Assembly (NCBI GenBank): GCA_021776735.1
Contig: JAJFFH010000040.1
Location: 1 to 64,000 of the forward strand
Length of the DNA stretch: 64,000 nt
Direction: 5' to 3'
From: Planctomycetota bacterium
Lineage (GTDB): Bacteria; Planctomycetota; PLA2
Shown: positions 39,565-49,595 of the stretch, piece after piece
Numbering within the stretch: the first letter of the stretch is position 1
How the letters are laid out: every line of letters begins with the position of its first letter
Notes under the pieces: model-generated
Database searches by the model: none
What the model was told of the DNA's origin: nothing
What the model saw: the letters and a program-made list of their open reading frames with translations, nothing else
Translations under genes and position numbers: made by a program

Positions 39565-40227
39565 TTACTTTTTTGAACGTGTCGATTCGGCGGGACGGCG
39601 GGCGACCATGAGAATCGACTTGGCCCAGTCGATGCCCAACGCGCGGTGCAACGGTTGCAGGAAGCGGCGCGCCAGGCCCTTGAGCCACGCGTCCTTGTGG
39701 CAGCGCACGACTTCATCGACCGTCAGCCCCGCGCATATGGCCAGCCCGCCCAACTCGTCGTAGCAAAACGGGGTCTCATGGGTCGCCGAGCGCAGGTAGG
39801 ACCACGGATGGTGAATATTGGGAGTCGATATGAAGAGCAGCCCGTCCGGCTTGAGCACGCGGACGATGCCGGCAAAGACCGCGCGCGCCTCGTCGAACGT
39901 GACGTGCTCGATCATCTCGAAGCACGCCACAGCGTCAAAAGCATCGCCGTCCGTTACCGCGTCAAAATCCGCATAGTCCGCCCCCACCCGGGGATCGATA
40001 TCGAGGGTCTTGTAGTCGACCCCCGTGAGCCGCCGGCCAAAGCGCCCGTCCGACGCGCCGACGTCGAGCACGCGCCAGCCCGACTGGATTCGCGCCGCCG
40101 CGTAGCGCATCGACCGCGGCACGACCGGAAGGTTCCAGTTCGTGGCCCAGCGCGCGCGAATTGCCCGCCGCGCCTCGTTCAGCTCCGACCAACTCGCCTC
40201 CGCCTGCACGCCCCCGGGCCCCCTCAA
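39565..40227 (-). CDS. SAM-dependent methyltransferase
   Basis: WRVLDVGASDGRFGRRLTG, DAVACFEMIEHVTFDEARAVFAGIVRVLKPDGLLFISTPN. Confidence 0.88.
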   Translation of the reverse strand: MRGPGGVQAEASWSELNEARRAIRARWATNWNLPVVPRSMRYAAARIQSGWRVLDVGASDGRFGRRLTGVDYKTLDIDPRVGADYADFDAVTDGDAFDAVACFEMIEHVTFDEARAVFAGIVRVLKPDGLLFISTPNIHHPWSYLRSATHETPFCYDELGGLAICAGLTVDEVVRCHKDAWLKGLARRFLQPLHRALGIDWAKSILMVARRPAESTRSKK

Positions 40228-40234
40228 GAACCGG

Positions 40235-41020
40235 CTAGCGGTTCTTGTACTCCACGTGGCGCTTCTCGACGAACGCCTTGAGCCCCGCGTGCATGTCCTC
40301 GGTCGCTGCGACGAGGCCGAACAGGTTCGACTCCAGCGCGAGTCCCTCGCTCAGCGGCTGCGAACTGCCGCGCAGCACGGATTCGAGGGCGAGCCGCACG
40401 GCGATCGGGCCGTTGCGCGCGATCGTCGCCGCGATCTCGTTCGTCTTCGCCATCAGCTCGTCGGGCGCGAAGACGTGGTTGACGAGGCCGCACGCCCGCG
40501 CTTCCTCGGCGTCCATCATGCGGCCGGTCGTGATCATCTCGAGCGCCCGGCCGACGCCGATCGCGCGGGGCAAGCGCTGTGTGCCGCCAAAACCCGGAAT
40601 GATGCCGAGGGTCGTCTCCGGCAGACCCATCTTGGCATCGGCGCTGGCCACCCGGAAGTGGCAGGCGAGCGCGAGTTCGAGCCCGCCGCCGAGCGCAAAG
40701 CCGTTCACCGCCGCGATCACCGGCTTGCCGAGACCCTCGATCAGGTCGCACAGCCCCTGTCCGAGCCGCGACCGCTCCTTCGCCGTCATCGGATCCTGGT
40801 CCGCCATCTCCGCGATGTCGGCGCCCGCGACAAACGCCGGCCGCTTCGCCTCGCCGCCGGTGAGGATCACGCAGCGAATATCCTCGTCGCCGGCCAGCTC
40901 CGAAAACGCCTCGGTCAACTCGACCAGGGTTGCGTCGTTGAGCGCGTTGAGCTTGCTCGGCCGCGCGACAAACACCGTCGCGACAGCGCCCTCGCGCTCG
41001 GTTCTCGTGTTCTCCGCCAT
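40235..41020 (-). CDS. Enoyl-CoA hydratase/isomerase family protein
   Basis: FVARPSKLNALNDATLVELTEAF, AFVAGADIAEM, KPVIAAVNGFALGGGLELALACHFRVAS, PETTLGIIPGFGGTQRLPRAIG. Confidence 0.95.
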   Translation of the reverse strand: MAENTRTEREGAVATVFVARPSKLNALNDATLVELTEAFSELAGDEDIRCVILTGGEAKRPAFVAGADIAEMADQDPMTAKERSRLGQGLCDLIEGLGKPVIAAVNGFALGGGLELALACHFRVASADAKMGLPETTLGIIPGFGGTQRLPRAIGVGRALEMITTGRMMDAEEARACGLVNHVFAPDELMAKTNEIAATIARNGPIAVRLALESVLRGSSQPLSEGLALESNLFGLVAATEDMHAGLKAFVEKRHVEYKNR

Positions 41021-41151
41021 GCGAGCCAAGATATCCGCCCGGCGAACAAAGCCCAAACGGGGGGTCAGGGGGCTCGGGGGCACTGGGGCGCCGTCGATCG
41101 GGCAAAACCGAGGCTAAACCGGGAACCCGGATTGGGTCGATAGACGAATCG

Positions 41152-42042
41152 ATGCTGGTCAAGTGCGTCTGCGCCAACTGCGGCCATTCCTACCTCTCCG
41201 ATGACGGAGCGGGTGACCTGAGCTGCCCGCGCTGCGGCATCGACAACGAGGAATCGCGCAACGCGTCCGACATCCCGGACGCGCCGGCGGGCGTCGAGCC
41301 GGGCCTCTACGACGATCAGGCGCCGATCCTCGACGAAGACGAACTCGGCTTTTACGACGAGGAGCCGCAATTCGACCCCGAAGCGCCGCCGCCGATGTTT
41401 GTCACGACGGACCGGATGGTGCGCGCGATGATCTTTGGCGGCATGGCTGCGCTCGGGACCGGTGCGGTCGTCGGCGCGGCCCTGGCGGCCACGAAAATCG
41501 CCGTGCCCGGTGTCCTCGCAGTCGTATTGTCGCTGGTGACCGCCGCGGCTTGCCGCGCAAGCTTCGGCGGACGCTCCACACCGCAGACAGTGAGACGCGC
41601 CCAGATCGCCGCCGGCGTGGCGATCTTTTTGGGCATCCTCGGCTTCATCATCGGCTCGTGGACCGTGGACCGGCTGACCGCGGAACGCGCGGCCGAGACG
41701 CGCCAGAATCTCGAACAGGGCCTGGAGGGGCTGACCGAACAAGCTGCCGCCACGTCGGACGAGGGCACCAAGCTCCTCATGGAGCACCGCATCAACGAAG
41801 TGCGCCGGCTCCAGGGCATGAGCGACGCCCGCCTCGAGGACTACCTGTTCCGCCAAGAGGCCCAGGTCAACGTGGCGATACTCGCCTACGCCAAGCTGCG
41901 CGTCACCGACGGTCCCTCGATCCGGTTCGGGCCCGACAACGACCCGGTCGAGATGCCCGCCGCCGTCATCGCCGGCCTCTTGCTGGTCGAGTTGGCGCTA
42001 GCCACGTGGCTCACCACCCGCGGCTGCACCGCCAAGGTGTAG
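41152..42042 (+). CDS. Zinc-ribbon membrane protein
   Basis: CVCANCGHSYLSDDGAGDLSCPRCG N-terminal ribbon; hydrophobic segments downstream. Confidence 0.75.
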   Translation: MLVKCVCANCGHSYLSDDGAGDLSCPRCGIDNEESRNASDIPDAPAGVEPGLYDDQAPILDEDELGFYDEEPQFDPEAPPPMFVTTDRMVRAMIFGGMAALGTGAVVGAALAATKIAVPGVLAVVLSLVTAAACRASFGGRSTPQTVRRAQIAAGVAIFLGILGFIIGSWTVDRLTAERAAETRQNLEQGLEGLTEQAAATSDEGTKLLMEHRINEVRRLQGMSDARLEDYLFRQEAQVNVAILAYAKLRVTDGPSIRFGPDNDPVEMPAAVIAGLLLVELALATWLTTRGCTAKV

Positions 42043-42067
42043 GTCTCGGGTCTCGGCCCCAACCCGG

Positions 42068-42724
42068 TCACCCGCGAAGCAGGAGCGGCAGCGTCGCCAC
42101 GGCTAGGACGGCCGGCAGCAGCGCGTGACCCCAAAACAGGTGCCCCGGATCCACGACGGGACAGTGGACTTGGAGCACCAGATTGCCGGCCACGCCGGCG
42201 AGAGCGATCCCCAGGAGGACCGTCTCGCGCGACAGCGTCGCCGCCCGGTCCACGGCGGCCAAAAGTGCCAGGAGCGGCACGCCCATCAGCCCGCCCCACA
42301 AGAGGCACTTGCCCGCGGATCCCCAAAACGCGGCGCTCCATAGCTCCGGAGGCGAGGCCACGTCGCGGGCCGCCGGCAACGCCGCCAACCCGACCGGAAG
42401 GGCAAACGAGGTAAACAGGATGGCCCCTCGCGCCGAAACGGCGCCCGGTCTCCCGGGGGCGACCAGGGTCGCGGTCAAAATGAGGCTGGCCAGGATGAAA
42501 AAGCCAAGGACGGCGATGCCCATCCGTAGCGCCGGGTAGGAAAACCAGTCCTGCCGGCGAAAAAACAGGAAATTGAGCGCCACCGGCAGCAGGAACAACA
42601 CTCCGACGAGCAGACGCCGATGCCCCGTCGAACGCTCCCGCAGCCAAATCCGCCACGCCGGGCCCGTTTGCCGCGCCAGCCGGACCGAGTCAAGGAGGGG
42701 ATCGCCGTCCGGCGTCGCGTCCAT
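42068..42724 (-). CDS. Multi-TM protein, possible NrsF/DUF1109-type anti-sigma factor
   Basis: About six hydrophobic segments, LQVHCPVVDPGHLFWGH near C-terminus, divergent from an ECF sigma gene. Confidence 0.5.
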   Translation of the reverse strand: MDATPDGDPLLDSVRLARQTGPAWRIWLRERSTGHRRLLVGVLFLLPVALNFLFFRRQDWFSYPALRMGIAVLGFFILASLILTATLVAPGRPGAVSARGAILFTSFALPVGLAALPAARDVASPPELWSAAFWGSAGKCLLWGGLMGVPLLALLAAVDRAATLSRETVLLGIALAGVAGNLVLQVHCPVVDPGHLFWGHALLPAVLAVATLPLLLRG

Positions 42725-42834
42725 GAAGTATATCTACCCAAAACCGGACCCGGGATTGCTCCGGATAAGTCAGCATGCCGAACAAGCGTCGAGAACTGCC
42801 CGCTTCAGAGCATCGCCGTCCGTCTGCTTCCTAT

Positions 42835-43359
42835 ATGGGGCAGTTTTCCGACGAGACCCTCATGGCGCGCTACTCCGCGCTGCGAGACGAAGCCTCGTTC
42901 ACGGAACTCTTCTCTAGATACGCCGTCTTGCTGCGAAAGTTCCATGGACGGGGCCTTTGGGTGGCGGCGGATGCCGAGGACTTGACGCAGCAGACGTTTG
43001 TACAAGTCCATCGGGCGCGGCGCGACTTCGACTCCGGGCGGTCGTTTCGGACCTGGGTCTTCGCCATCGCGCTCAACGTGAAGCGGGACTACCTGCGGCG
43101 CGAGGGGCGGCGGTTGCGGCCGGTAACGCTCGAATCGGACGTGGCCGAGCCGCCGCCCGGCGAGCCGGCGACCGTGGCCCGAGACACCGTTCGCGGCGCC
43201 CTGGCGCTGCTCCCGGCGGCCCAGAGCGCGATTCTCCAGGCCCGCTGGATCGATGAAAAGCCTTACGAGGCCATTGCTCGCGAGTTCCGAACAAGCGTGG
43301 GCGCCGCCAAGGTCCGGGTCCACCGCGCCCTCAAGCGTCTCCGAAAACTCCTCGAGTAA
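42835..43359 (+). CDS. ECF-type RNA polymerase sigma factor
   Basis: YSALRDEASFTELFSRYAVLLRKF...DAEDLTQQTFVQVHRARRDFDSGRSFRTWVFAIALNVKRDYLRRE...KPYEAIAREFRTSVGAAKVRVHRALKRLR. Confidence 0.95.
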   Translation: MGQFSDETLMARYSALRDEASFTELFSRYAVLLRKFHGRGLWVAADAEDLTQQTFVQVHRARRDFDSGRSFRTWVFAIALNVKRDYLRREGRRLRPVTLESDVAEPPPGEPATVARDTVRGALALLPAAQSAILQARWIDEKPYEAIAREFRTSVGAAKVRVHRALKRLRKLLE

Positions 43360-43482
43360 GAGAGCGCCAACCGCGAGACCCGCCCCCCCGCCGGTCATCG
43401 CTTGGCGGTTCCTCCGCCCTCCGCGCCGATTCATCGCTTAGCGGTTCCTCCGCCAAGCGAATACCCCCTCCCGCACCACAAT

Positions 43483-43506
43483 CCGCCACGGCGTCAGCCG
43501 TGGCGG
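43483..43506. terminator. Perfect 10-bp-stem hairpin between convergent genes (bidirectional terminator-like)
   Basis: ccgccacggc-gtca-gccgtggcgg. Confidence 0.55.
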
Positions 43507-43561
43507 CCAGAAAACACTGCGTGTCCCCAAAAAAATCGCCGTCCGTACGCTCCCGCCGCGC

Positions 43562-43810
43562 TCAATCCGAAGCCAAGCCCGCTTCGTGGGCCGCTTCCAG
43601 GACTTGGTCGTGCGAGGCACGCTGAAGATCCGTGCCCATCTTGCGCAGCGTGTCCTGAAAGCGCAGGACGCCATCGACCATGCCGCCGTGGGTCTGCTCT
43701 GAGCCCCCCATGAGCATGAAATCCTCACCCTTCGTGATGCGGGTGTGCTCGTCGTTGTCGAAGCCGAAGCCCATCAGGAGGCGCGAGGAGTCGGGCGTGC
43801 GATCTGCCAT
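43562..43810 (-). CDS. Small hypothetical protein (82 aa)
   Basis: MADRTPDSSRLLMGFGFDNDEHTRITKGEDFMLMGGSEQTHGGMV... Confidence 0.6.
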   Translation of the reverse strand: MADRTPDSSRLLMGFGFDNDEHTRITKGEDFMLMGGSEQTHGGMVDGVLRFQDTLRKMGTDLQRASHDQVLEAAHEAGLASD

Positions 43811-43879
43811 GTTCGTCCCTCGATTATATCGGCTGCGGGCACTTGCGGTTCGTTTTAGCCGCAAGCTAGACTCGCGGGA

Positions 43880-44956
43880 ATGAGCCGCCGCGACGACTTC
43901 CTGAAGGAACTGACCGAAGCTTTCGGCCCGCCCGGTCTTGAGGACGATGTCGCCACAATCCTTCGTCGCCGCGTCGAGGGGTTTTGCGAAGTGTCGCGGG
44001 ACAACCTGGGCTCGCTCATCGCGACCAAGCGCGGTACTTCGGACGCGCCGCGGATCATGGTTGCCGGCCACATGGACGAGGTCGCCTGGATGGTGACCGA
44101 CATCGAGCCGGCGGGCTACCTGCGCGTTCGGCCGCTAGGCGGCTGGTGGCCCCACGTCATGCTCGGCCAACGGGTGAAGCTGCGGACGCGCAAGGGCGAG
44201 TACCTCGGTGTGATCGGCAGCAAGCCACCGCACGAATTGAAGGACGAGGAGCGCAAGAAGGTTCTCGACTGGGACAACATCTTCATCGACCTCGGGGTCG
44301 CGGAGGGCTTCGACGTCGTCGAGGCCACCGGTGTTCGCCGCGGCGATTTTCTCGTGCCCCACGCGCCGTACGAGTCGCTGGCCAACGAGAACCTCAAGGT
44401 GGTCAAGGCGTGGGACAACCGCGTCGGGTGCGCCCTGTCGGTCGGACTTCTGGAAGAACTGCGCGAACAGGAGCACCCGAACACGGTGTTCGGCGTCGCC
44501 ACGGTGCAAGAGGAAATCGGCCTGCGCGGCGCCGCGACCAGTGCCGCGACGGTGAAGCCGGACATCGCGATCGCCGTCGATGTCGGGCTCGGACGGGACA
44601 TCCCCGGTTTTTCGGGCGCCGATCGCAACCCGGAGCGCCTCGGCGGCGGCGCCACGCTGCTGTTACTCGAGGGCCGCTGGGTCTCGCACCCGCGCCTGGT
44701 CCGTTTCGTTGCCGATGTCGCGGAAGAGGAGGGCATCCCGCACCACTTCTCGACGATGGACCGCGGCGCCACGGACGCGAACCGTTTCGCGATCAGCGGC
44801 GAGGGCATCCCCTCGATGGCGATCTGCGTTCCGTCGCGCTACATCCACAGCCACAGCTCGGTGATCGACCACCGCGACTATGAAGCGGCCCTGAAGCTTT
44901 TGGTCGCGGTTGTGACGCGCCTCGACCAAGCGACCGTCGCGCGCCTCCGCGGCTAG
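43880..44956 (+). CDS. M42-family metallopeptidase
   Basis: VAGHMDEVAWMVT, ATVQEEIGLRGAATSA, AIAVDVGLGRDIPG, RYIHSHSSVIDHRDYEAALKLL. Confidence 0.93.
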   Translation: MSRRDDFLKELTEAFGPPGLEDDVATILRRRVEGFCEVSRDNLGSLIATKRGTSDAPRIMVAGHMDEVAWMVTDIEPAGYLRVRPLGGWWPHVMLGQRVKLRTRKGEYLGVIGSKPPHELKDEERKKVLDWDNIFIDLGVAEGFDVVEATGVRRGDFLVPHAPYESLANENLKVVKAWDNRVGCALSVGLLEELREQEHPNTVFGVATVQEEIGLRGAATSAATVKPDIAIAVDVGLGRDIPGFSGADRNPERLGGGATLLLLEGRWVSHPRLVRFVADVAEEEGIPHHFSTMDRGATDANRFAISGEGIPSMAICVPSRYIHSHSSVIDHRDYEAALKLLVAVVTRLDQATVARLRG

Positions 44957-45009
44957 GGTCCGGGTTCGCGCTGGCAATTCTGGGGTCCAGCCGCCGTATC
45001 CTTTGGGTC

Positions 45010-46371
45010 ATGAAGACCTTGAGAAACTGGGCGCTCGCCGGCGTCCTCTTGGCCGTGGGCTGCTCCTCCGGCAGCTCGGCCACCCTTGAGCAAATCCAAC
45101 AGGCCCTGCAGGGCTGCACGCAAACCAGCGTGCTCGACCTGCTGAGGCTCTTTATCGTCCTCGCCGATGCCGCCGACGTCGCGTCGGGAGGCACCTCCGA
45201 TGGCGTCGCCGTTGTGCCGTCGACGGACGTCACCGACCCGGCGAACACGTTCGACGTCACCTCCACGTTTGCCGCGCTGGGCAACGGCCCCGACGACACG
45301 ACGTTCACCGGCAAGGTCACCTTCGGCGCCGATCCCACCGACGGAATCGAGGACGGCGATACGTTCACGCTCGCAGGAGTCGTCACATCGAACGGCGGCC
45401 CGCTGTCCGGCACCTTGGATATCCAGGGAACCATTGGCCAGTCGGTGCTGACCGGAGACACGGGGCCCCCGGTCGCGGAAGAAGTCTTCGCCTTGACCGG
45501 GACGATCAACCTGACCAACAGCCTCGACAACTGTGTCATCGCAGCGACCATCGAGACCCCGTTCGTCGTCGATTTCGAGGCCGGCTCACGGACCCAGGCG
45601 CGCATTCTCGGAATCGAAATGTTCGGGTCGTTCCAGCTCGCCTTGACCGCGCTCGGCAACACCCTCACGTCCACGATCAACATCCCGGTCGGTGCCCAGA
45701 CCGCGCAGATCGATGGTCAACTGCTCGGCCAGGACTTCGACTTTTTCTCGGACTTGTTCCCGCCGGAGGCGGAGGTCATCGCCGCCGCCGACTGCTTCCA
45801 GCTCCATACGTCCCTCGTCGATGCGGTGCAGGACGCGCTGAACGAACTCCCCGACGCCGTCCTCAACCCGAAGATTCATCCCGACGTCATGATCACGCAG
45901 GGCTCCGCGCTCGGCCAGTTCGACTACGTCGTGACCCGTGACAACCTCATGGTGTCGGGCGAAGCGTTCATCCCCGTCACGGGATTCGGCACCGGAACCT
46001 TCACCTTCAACCTGACCGGCGGCATGCTCGTGGGCCTCAACCTGCCGCCGGTCACAGGCATGAACATCAACGGCCCGCTCACATTCACACTTGTGGAAGG
46101 CGCCGTGGAGTCGTTCTACGGGGCCATGGAATTCATGACCACGGGTGACGGCTGCAAAACCACCGTGACCATTCCGGAGTCCGACCCGGCGACCGCCGAC
46201 TTCGACGACGGCACGATCAACATCGTGGTCGTCCTCGGCGACGTCACGCTGGCCTTCGTGATCGACCTCGGTGCCAACGACGGAAACGAGGGCTTCGTCT
46301 CGGCCACGGTCAACGGCCTCCCGGTTCCGGCCGAGGCGCTGTTGGGCTTCTTCTTCAACCAGGACCGCTAG
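45010..46371 (+). CDS. Lipoprotein, paralogous family member A
   Basis: MKTLRNWALAGVLLAVGCSS lipobox; LEQIQQALQGCTQTSVLDLLRLF resembles 59499 and 62213 lipoproteins. Confidence 0.75.
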   Translation: MKTLRNWALAGVLLAVGCSSGSSATLEQIQQALQGCTQTSVLDLLRLFIVLADAADVASGGTSDGVAVVPSTDVTDPANTFDVTSTFAALGNGPDDTTFTGKVTFGADPTDGIEDGDTFTLAGVVTSNGGPLSGTLDIQGTIGQSVLTGDTGPPVAEEVFALTGTINLTNSLDNCVIAATIETPFVVDFEAGSRTQARILGIEMFGSFQLALTALGNTLTSTINIPVGAQTAQIDGQLLGQDFDFFSDLFPPEAEVIAAADCFQLHTSLVDAVQDALNELPDAVLNPKIHPDVMITQGSALGQFDYVVTRDNLMVSGEAFIPVTGFGTGTFTFNLTGGMLVGLNLPPVTGMNINGPLTFTLVEGAVESFYGAMEFMTTGDGCKTTVTIPESDPATADFDDGTINIVVVLGDVTLAFVIDLGANDGNEGFVSATVNGLPVPAEALLGFFFNQDR

Positions 46372-46469
46372 CTAGTCGCAACCCGTTCGCCAAGCGGCAA
46401 CGGGGATATCGCCGTCCCGCCTTCGCTCCTCACGGAGCTTCGGCGCGGGCAAACCCGTTTGCTTTTCTC

Positions 46470-46495
46470 AGGGGCCGTCCAACGGCCCCTTTTTC
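46470..46495 (+). terminator. Rho-independent terminator
   Basis: aggggccgt-cca-acggccccttttt. Confidence 0.9.
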
Positions 46496-46534
46496 GTGCG
46501 CGCTCCTACCCCGCATGGCCATGAACAATGCGGG

Positions 46535-48121
46535 CTACCGGCGCGTCTGGGTCAGGGGCGACACCGTCGCGCGCTTGAGGAACAGAAGCGCGAACGCCGT
46601 GTCCACCTCCGCGGCGCCAAAACGGCCGCCCTTTCTCTGGATGCCCATCAGGAGTTCGGCCCCCTCGCGGTACCAGTCGCGCGTGCCCAGGTAGCGCTGA
46701 TCGAGCAGAACGCCGACGCGCTCGATGTTGAAGAGGTAGTACGTCCACCAGTCGCGGCCGCGAAACGGATTCTTCGTCAGGTCGTAGTACTCCTCGAGCC
46801 ACGCGAGGGCGTCGCGGACGGCCCGCCGCGTTCGCTCGCGAAACGGACGGAAGCGGGTGCGCGAGCCGAGCGCGGCCTGGCACTGGATCAGGGCACACAG
46901 TCCCGCCGAGGTCATCGAGCCCGTCGGCGGCGTGTTGAGCTGGTAGCCGAAGCCGCGCGCGAGGGCCCGCTCGGTGCGCCGCCGCATGAATTTCCCGGCG
47001 CGAAAGTAGCGCGAGACCGTGACCTTGGGCCCCTCGACTTCCTGCGCGCCGAGCAAGAAGCGCAGCGTCGGCAGCCACACGTCGGAATGCGGAACGCCAC
47101 AGCGCCGCGCCGCAGCCAGTCCGAACAGGGCGTACTGCGTGCACGACAGGTCGTAGCCGCCCCGCGGATACCGCCACACGGGATTGAGCGCGCCCTGGCC
47201 CTTGGGGAATCCGGCGCCCTGTTGTTGCGCGAGCCAATCCGACGCGCGCCGCAGCCACACCTGGTCGGCTTCCGAAATCACCTTGACCGCCCGACGCGGC
47301 GTGGCGCCTCTCGGAAAGTACGCCGCCTCGATCGCCATCAGGAGCACCGCGACCGCGTACGTCGAGCGCAACGGCCGGCCGCGCAGATACGCGAGCGCGC
47401 GCACCATGGCCGGTTCGGTACGACGCACCCCCGCCTTGAACAACGCCAGCGCGACGAGCGCGGTCGTGCCGTCGCGATGCGAAACATGGTTCTTCCACGA
47501 CCCGTCCGGCTCCTGCACGTGCAGCAGATACCGGACCCCCGCGTCGATCGCGCGGTTCACCTTGCGCCGAAACGACGCGGGATAGGCCTGCGGCGAGAAC
47601 GGCGCCGACACCGACCGAAAGCGCGCGGGATCCGCGCCGTGCAGCCCACGCAACCGTCCGCCCAACCAAGCCGCCCGGCCCTTGCCGTGCGCCACCAGCT
47701 CCAGCAGGACGACGTCCGACACGTCCAGGTCCAGCGCGACCGGCGCCTGCCCCGCAAACAGCGGCGGCGTGGCGACCAGCACGCGACCGTCCCCGCGCAC
47801 CTCGAACCGGACGGCGCCTCCAGCATGAGGGTCCGCGCCGTTCCCGTCCGGCACGGCAACGTCGATCGTCAACCGTCGAAACGCCTTGTCCAACTCGAAC
47901 CCGACGCGGCCAGGCGCGTGAAACATCAGACCGCGATACCGCTGGCCGCCGATCCAAAGGCCCGCCTTGTTCCGCGAGCGACTGCGATACAACGGACTCT
48001 GCGCCTTCACGAACCGCGGCCTCAGGTCACGCAGCGGAACCGGCGCGTTGCCCTGGGGCGCACCGGGAGCCCATGACAAAAAAAGCGTAAGGACGGCGAT
48101 GCTCTTGAAACCCACGCGCAT
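46535..48121 (-). CDS. Prenyltransferase/squalene-cyclase-like repeat protein, secreted
   Basis: AIDAGVRYLLHVQEPDGSWKNHVSHRDGTTALVALALFKAGV, WRYPRGGYDLSCTQYALFGLAAARRCG; hydrophobic leader. Confidence 0.75.
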   Translation of the reverse strand: MRVGFKSIAVLTLFLSWAPGAPQGNAPVPLRDLRPRFVKAQSPLYRSRSRNKAGLWIGGQRYRGLMFHAPGRVGFELDKAFRRLTIDVAVPDGNGADPHAGGAVRFEVRGDGRVLVATPPLFAGQAPVALDLDVSDVVLLELVAHGKGRAAWLGGRLRGLHGADPARFRSVSAPFSPQAYPASFRRKVNRAIDAGVRYLLHVQEPDGSWKNHVSHRDGTTALVALALFKAGVRRTEPAMVRALAYLRGRPLRSTYAVAVLLMAIEAAYFPRGATPRRAVKVISEADQVWLRRASDWLAQQQGAGFPKGQGALNPVWRYPRGGYDLSCTQYALFGLAAARRCGVPHSDVWLPTLRFLLGAQEVEGPKVTVSRYFRAGKFMRRRTERALARGFGYQLNTPPTGSMTSAGLCALIQCQAALGSRTRFRPFRERTRRAVRDALAWLEEYYDLTKNPFRGRDWWTYYLFNIERVGVLLDQRYLGTRDWYREGAELLMGIQRKGGRFGAAEVDTAFALLFLKRATVSPLTQTRR

Positions 48122-48438
48122 GTTCCGGCTCCAGTGTCGCACGAACGCGCCGTCAAGTTGATCGTGTAGGATCCCCGTGTCGTGCCCCTCAACTCCGAAA
48201 CCGCCAGAACCGACCGCGTCCGCGGGCTCGTGGCGGTGCCCCTTCGAACGCAGAATCGCCCGATCGAGATGGACTGTTTGAAGGAATGCTTACAGATGAT
48301 TGGAAGAAGCGGCAGAGGTCAGGTTGATGCCTGGGGCGTAACAAGCCCATGCAGACGGGCGGCGCTCTCGACCACCGCCGTTCGGCTAGGCGTTGGGCCG
48401 ACGGAGCGCGGCGAGGTCGAACGGTGACACGGGTGACA

Positions 48439-48792
48439 ATGAAGGGCGTTCCTATCCTGCGTGTGGGGGATGTCGAGACAGCCAAGCGGTTCTACGGTGA
48501 GTTTCTCGGCTTCGATCTCGACTGGGAGCACTACTACGAAGCCGGAGCCCCGGCGTACATGCAGATGTCCCGTGACGGTCTCGTTCTCCACTTGTCTCAG
48601 AACAGCCGTTTCAAGGAGGCCACAATTGTCTTTGTGGAGACGGCCGGCCTGGATCAGCTTCAGGCTGAGTTGTCCCGCAAGAACAGCCCATGGGAGACAC
48701 CAGAGGTGTCTGCTACACCCTGGAAAACGAAGCAGATGGAAGTTCCCGACCCTTTCGGCAACTTGCTGCGATTCAACGAGACTCAGGGATGA
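48439..48792 (+). CDS. Glyoxalase/bleomycin-resistance (VOC) superfamily protein
   Basis: VPILRVGDVETAKRFYGEFLGFDLDWEH...MQMSRDGLVLHLSQ...MEVPDPFGNLLRFNE. Confidence 0.88.
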   Translation: MKGVPILRVGDVETAKRFYGEFLGFDLDWEHYYEAGAPAYMQMSRDGLVLHLSQNSRFKEATIVFVETAGLDQLQAELSRKNSPWETPEVSATPWKTKQMEVPDPFGNLLRFNETQG

Positions 48793-48920
48793 CGACGACC
48801 GACTGCCGAAGGCCAGGTCCGGAGGACTGGTCGGCCATTCGCTTGGCGGGCGAGGCGATCGGAGATGCGTTCTCAGGTATTGCGACCGAGCCGGTCAAGT
48901 AGGCTACGGATACCAATACG

Positions 48921-49412
48921 ATGGATGATCCTCACTACTCCGCGATCATCTCCGAATTCGAACTGCGGGTCCGCGAGGAGTTCGCCTACCTCGAAGTCGA
49001 ATTCGGTTTCAATGCTCGTCCGCCGCGGGCTCGCGATCTCGATGAGCCTCGCGACGCGGTCGTGTCGATTCGTTACGAGACTGATGCCGTCAGCATTGAA
49101 ATCGGAATGTCGCTGACCGGCGACGGCATTGCGGTCAACTTCAAGAATAAAAACTGGCGCGATGCCCCAAGAGGCCAGCGTGTCAAATGGGTATCGCTGG
49201 ATTCCGTTATCGCCTTTCGAACCGACGGCGCGGCGAAAACCCTTCTTCATGAACTGACTTCATCGCGTCACAAGTACTGGCCGCACGGGTTTCTGCTCAA
49301 ACAAATGGAATGGGCGATCCGGACACTGGCCACTCGGACAAAGCAGCATGCTATCGAGATACTTCGCGGTGACCTGACCTCCCTCGCGAACATCGCTGGA
49401 AACAACGAATAG
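48921..49412 (+). CDS. Hypothetical protein (163 aa)
   Basis: Intact ORF with plausible composition. Confidence 0.5.
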   Translation: MDDPHYSAIISEFELRVREEFAYLEVEFGFNARPPRARDLDEPRDAVVSIRYETDAVSIEIGMSLTGDGIAVNFKNKNWRDAPRGQRVKWVSLDSVIAFRTDGAAKTLLHELTSSRHKYWPHGFLLKQMEWAIRTLATRTKQHAIEILRGDLTSLANIAGNNE

Positions 49413-49595
49413 TCGGCCAATACGTGGGGTTAAGGCGACGAGCACGGGATCGCGGTCATGGACCTTCTTGAAGCGCAGGCTCGGGTGCTCCCGGTCCTCA
49501 CGAAAAAGCCGGTAGGCCTTCTGGGCTGCGTTCCGTACCGGCAGCGGCAGTTGGTGATACGCAGCCCAAAAGCGCGGAGTGCAACGCGACCTCAC
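49260..49595 (-). CDS. RelE-like toxin ORF, C-terminus apparently altered/truncated
   Basis: RCTPRFWAAYHQLPLPVRNAAQKAYRLFREDREHPSLRFKKVHDRDPVLVAL resembles RelE-type toxins; expected C-terminal part not recognised; GTGA coupling to upstream antitoxin-like ORF. Confidence 0.55.
   Translation of the reverse strand: MRSRCTPRFWAAYHQLPLPVRNAAQKAYRLFREDREHPSLRFKKVHDRDPVLVALTPRIGRLFVVSSDVREGGQVTAKYLDSMLLCPSGQCPDRPFHLFEQKPVRPVLVTR

Noticed and set aside
46506-47957. 483-aa minus-strand ORF in a second frame
   Set aside because: Overlaps the better-supported repeat-protein frame 46535-48121, which carries recognisable motifs.
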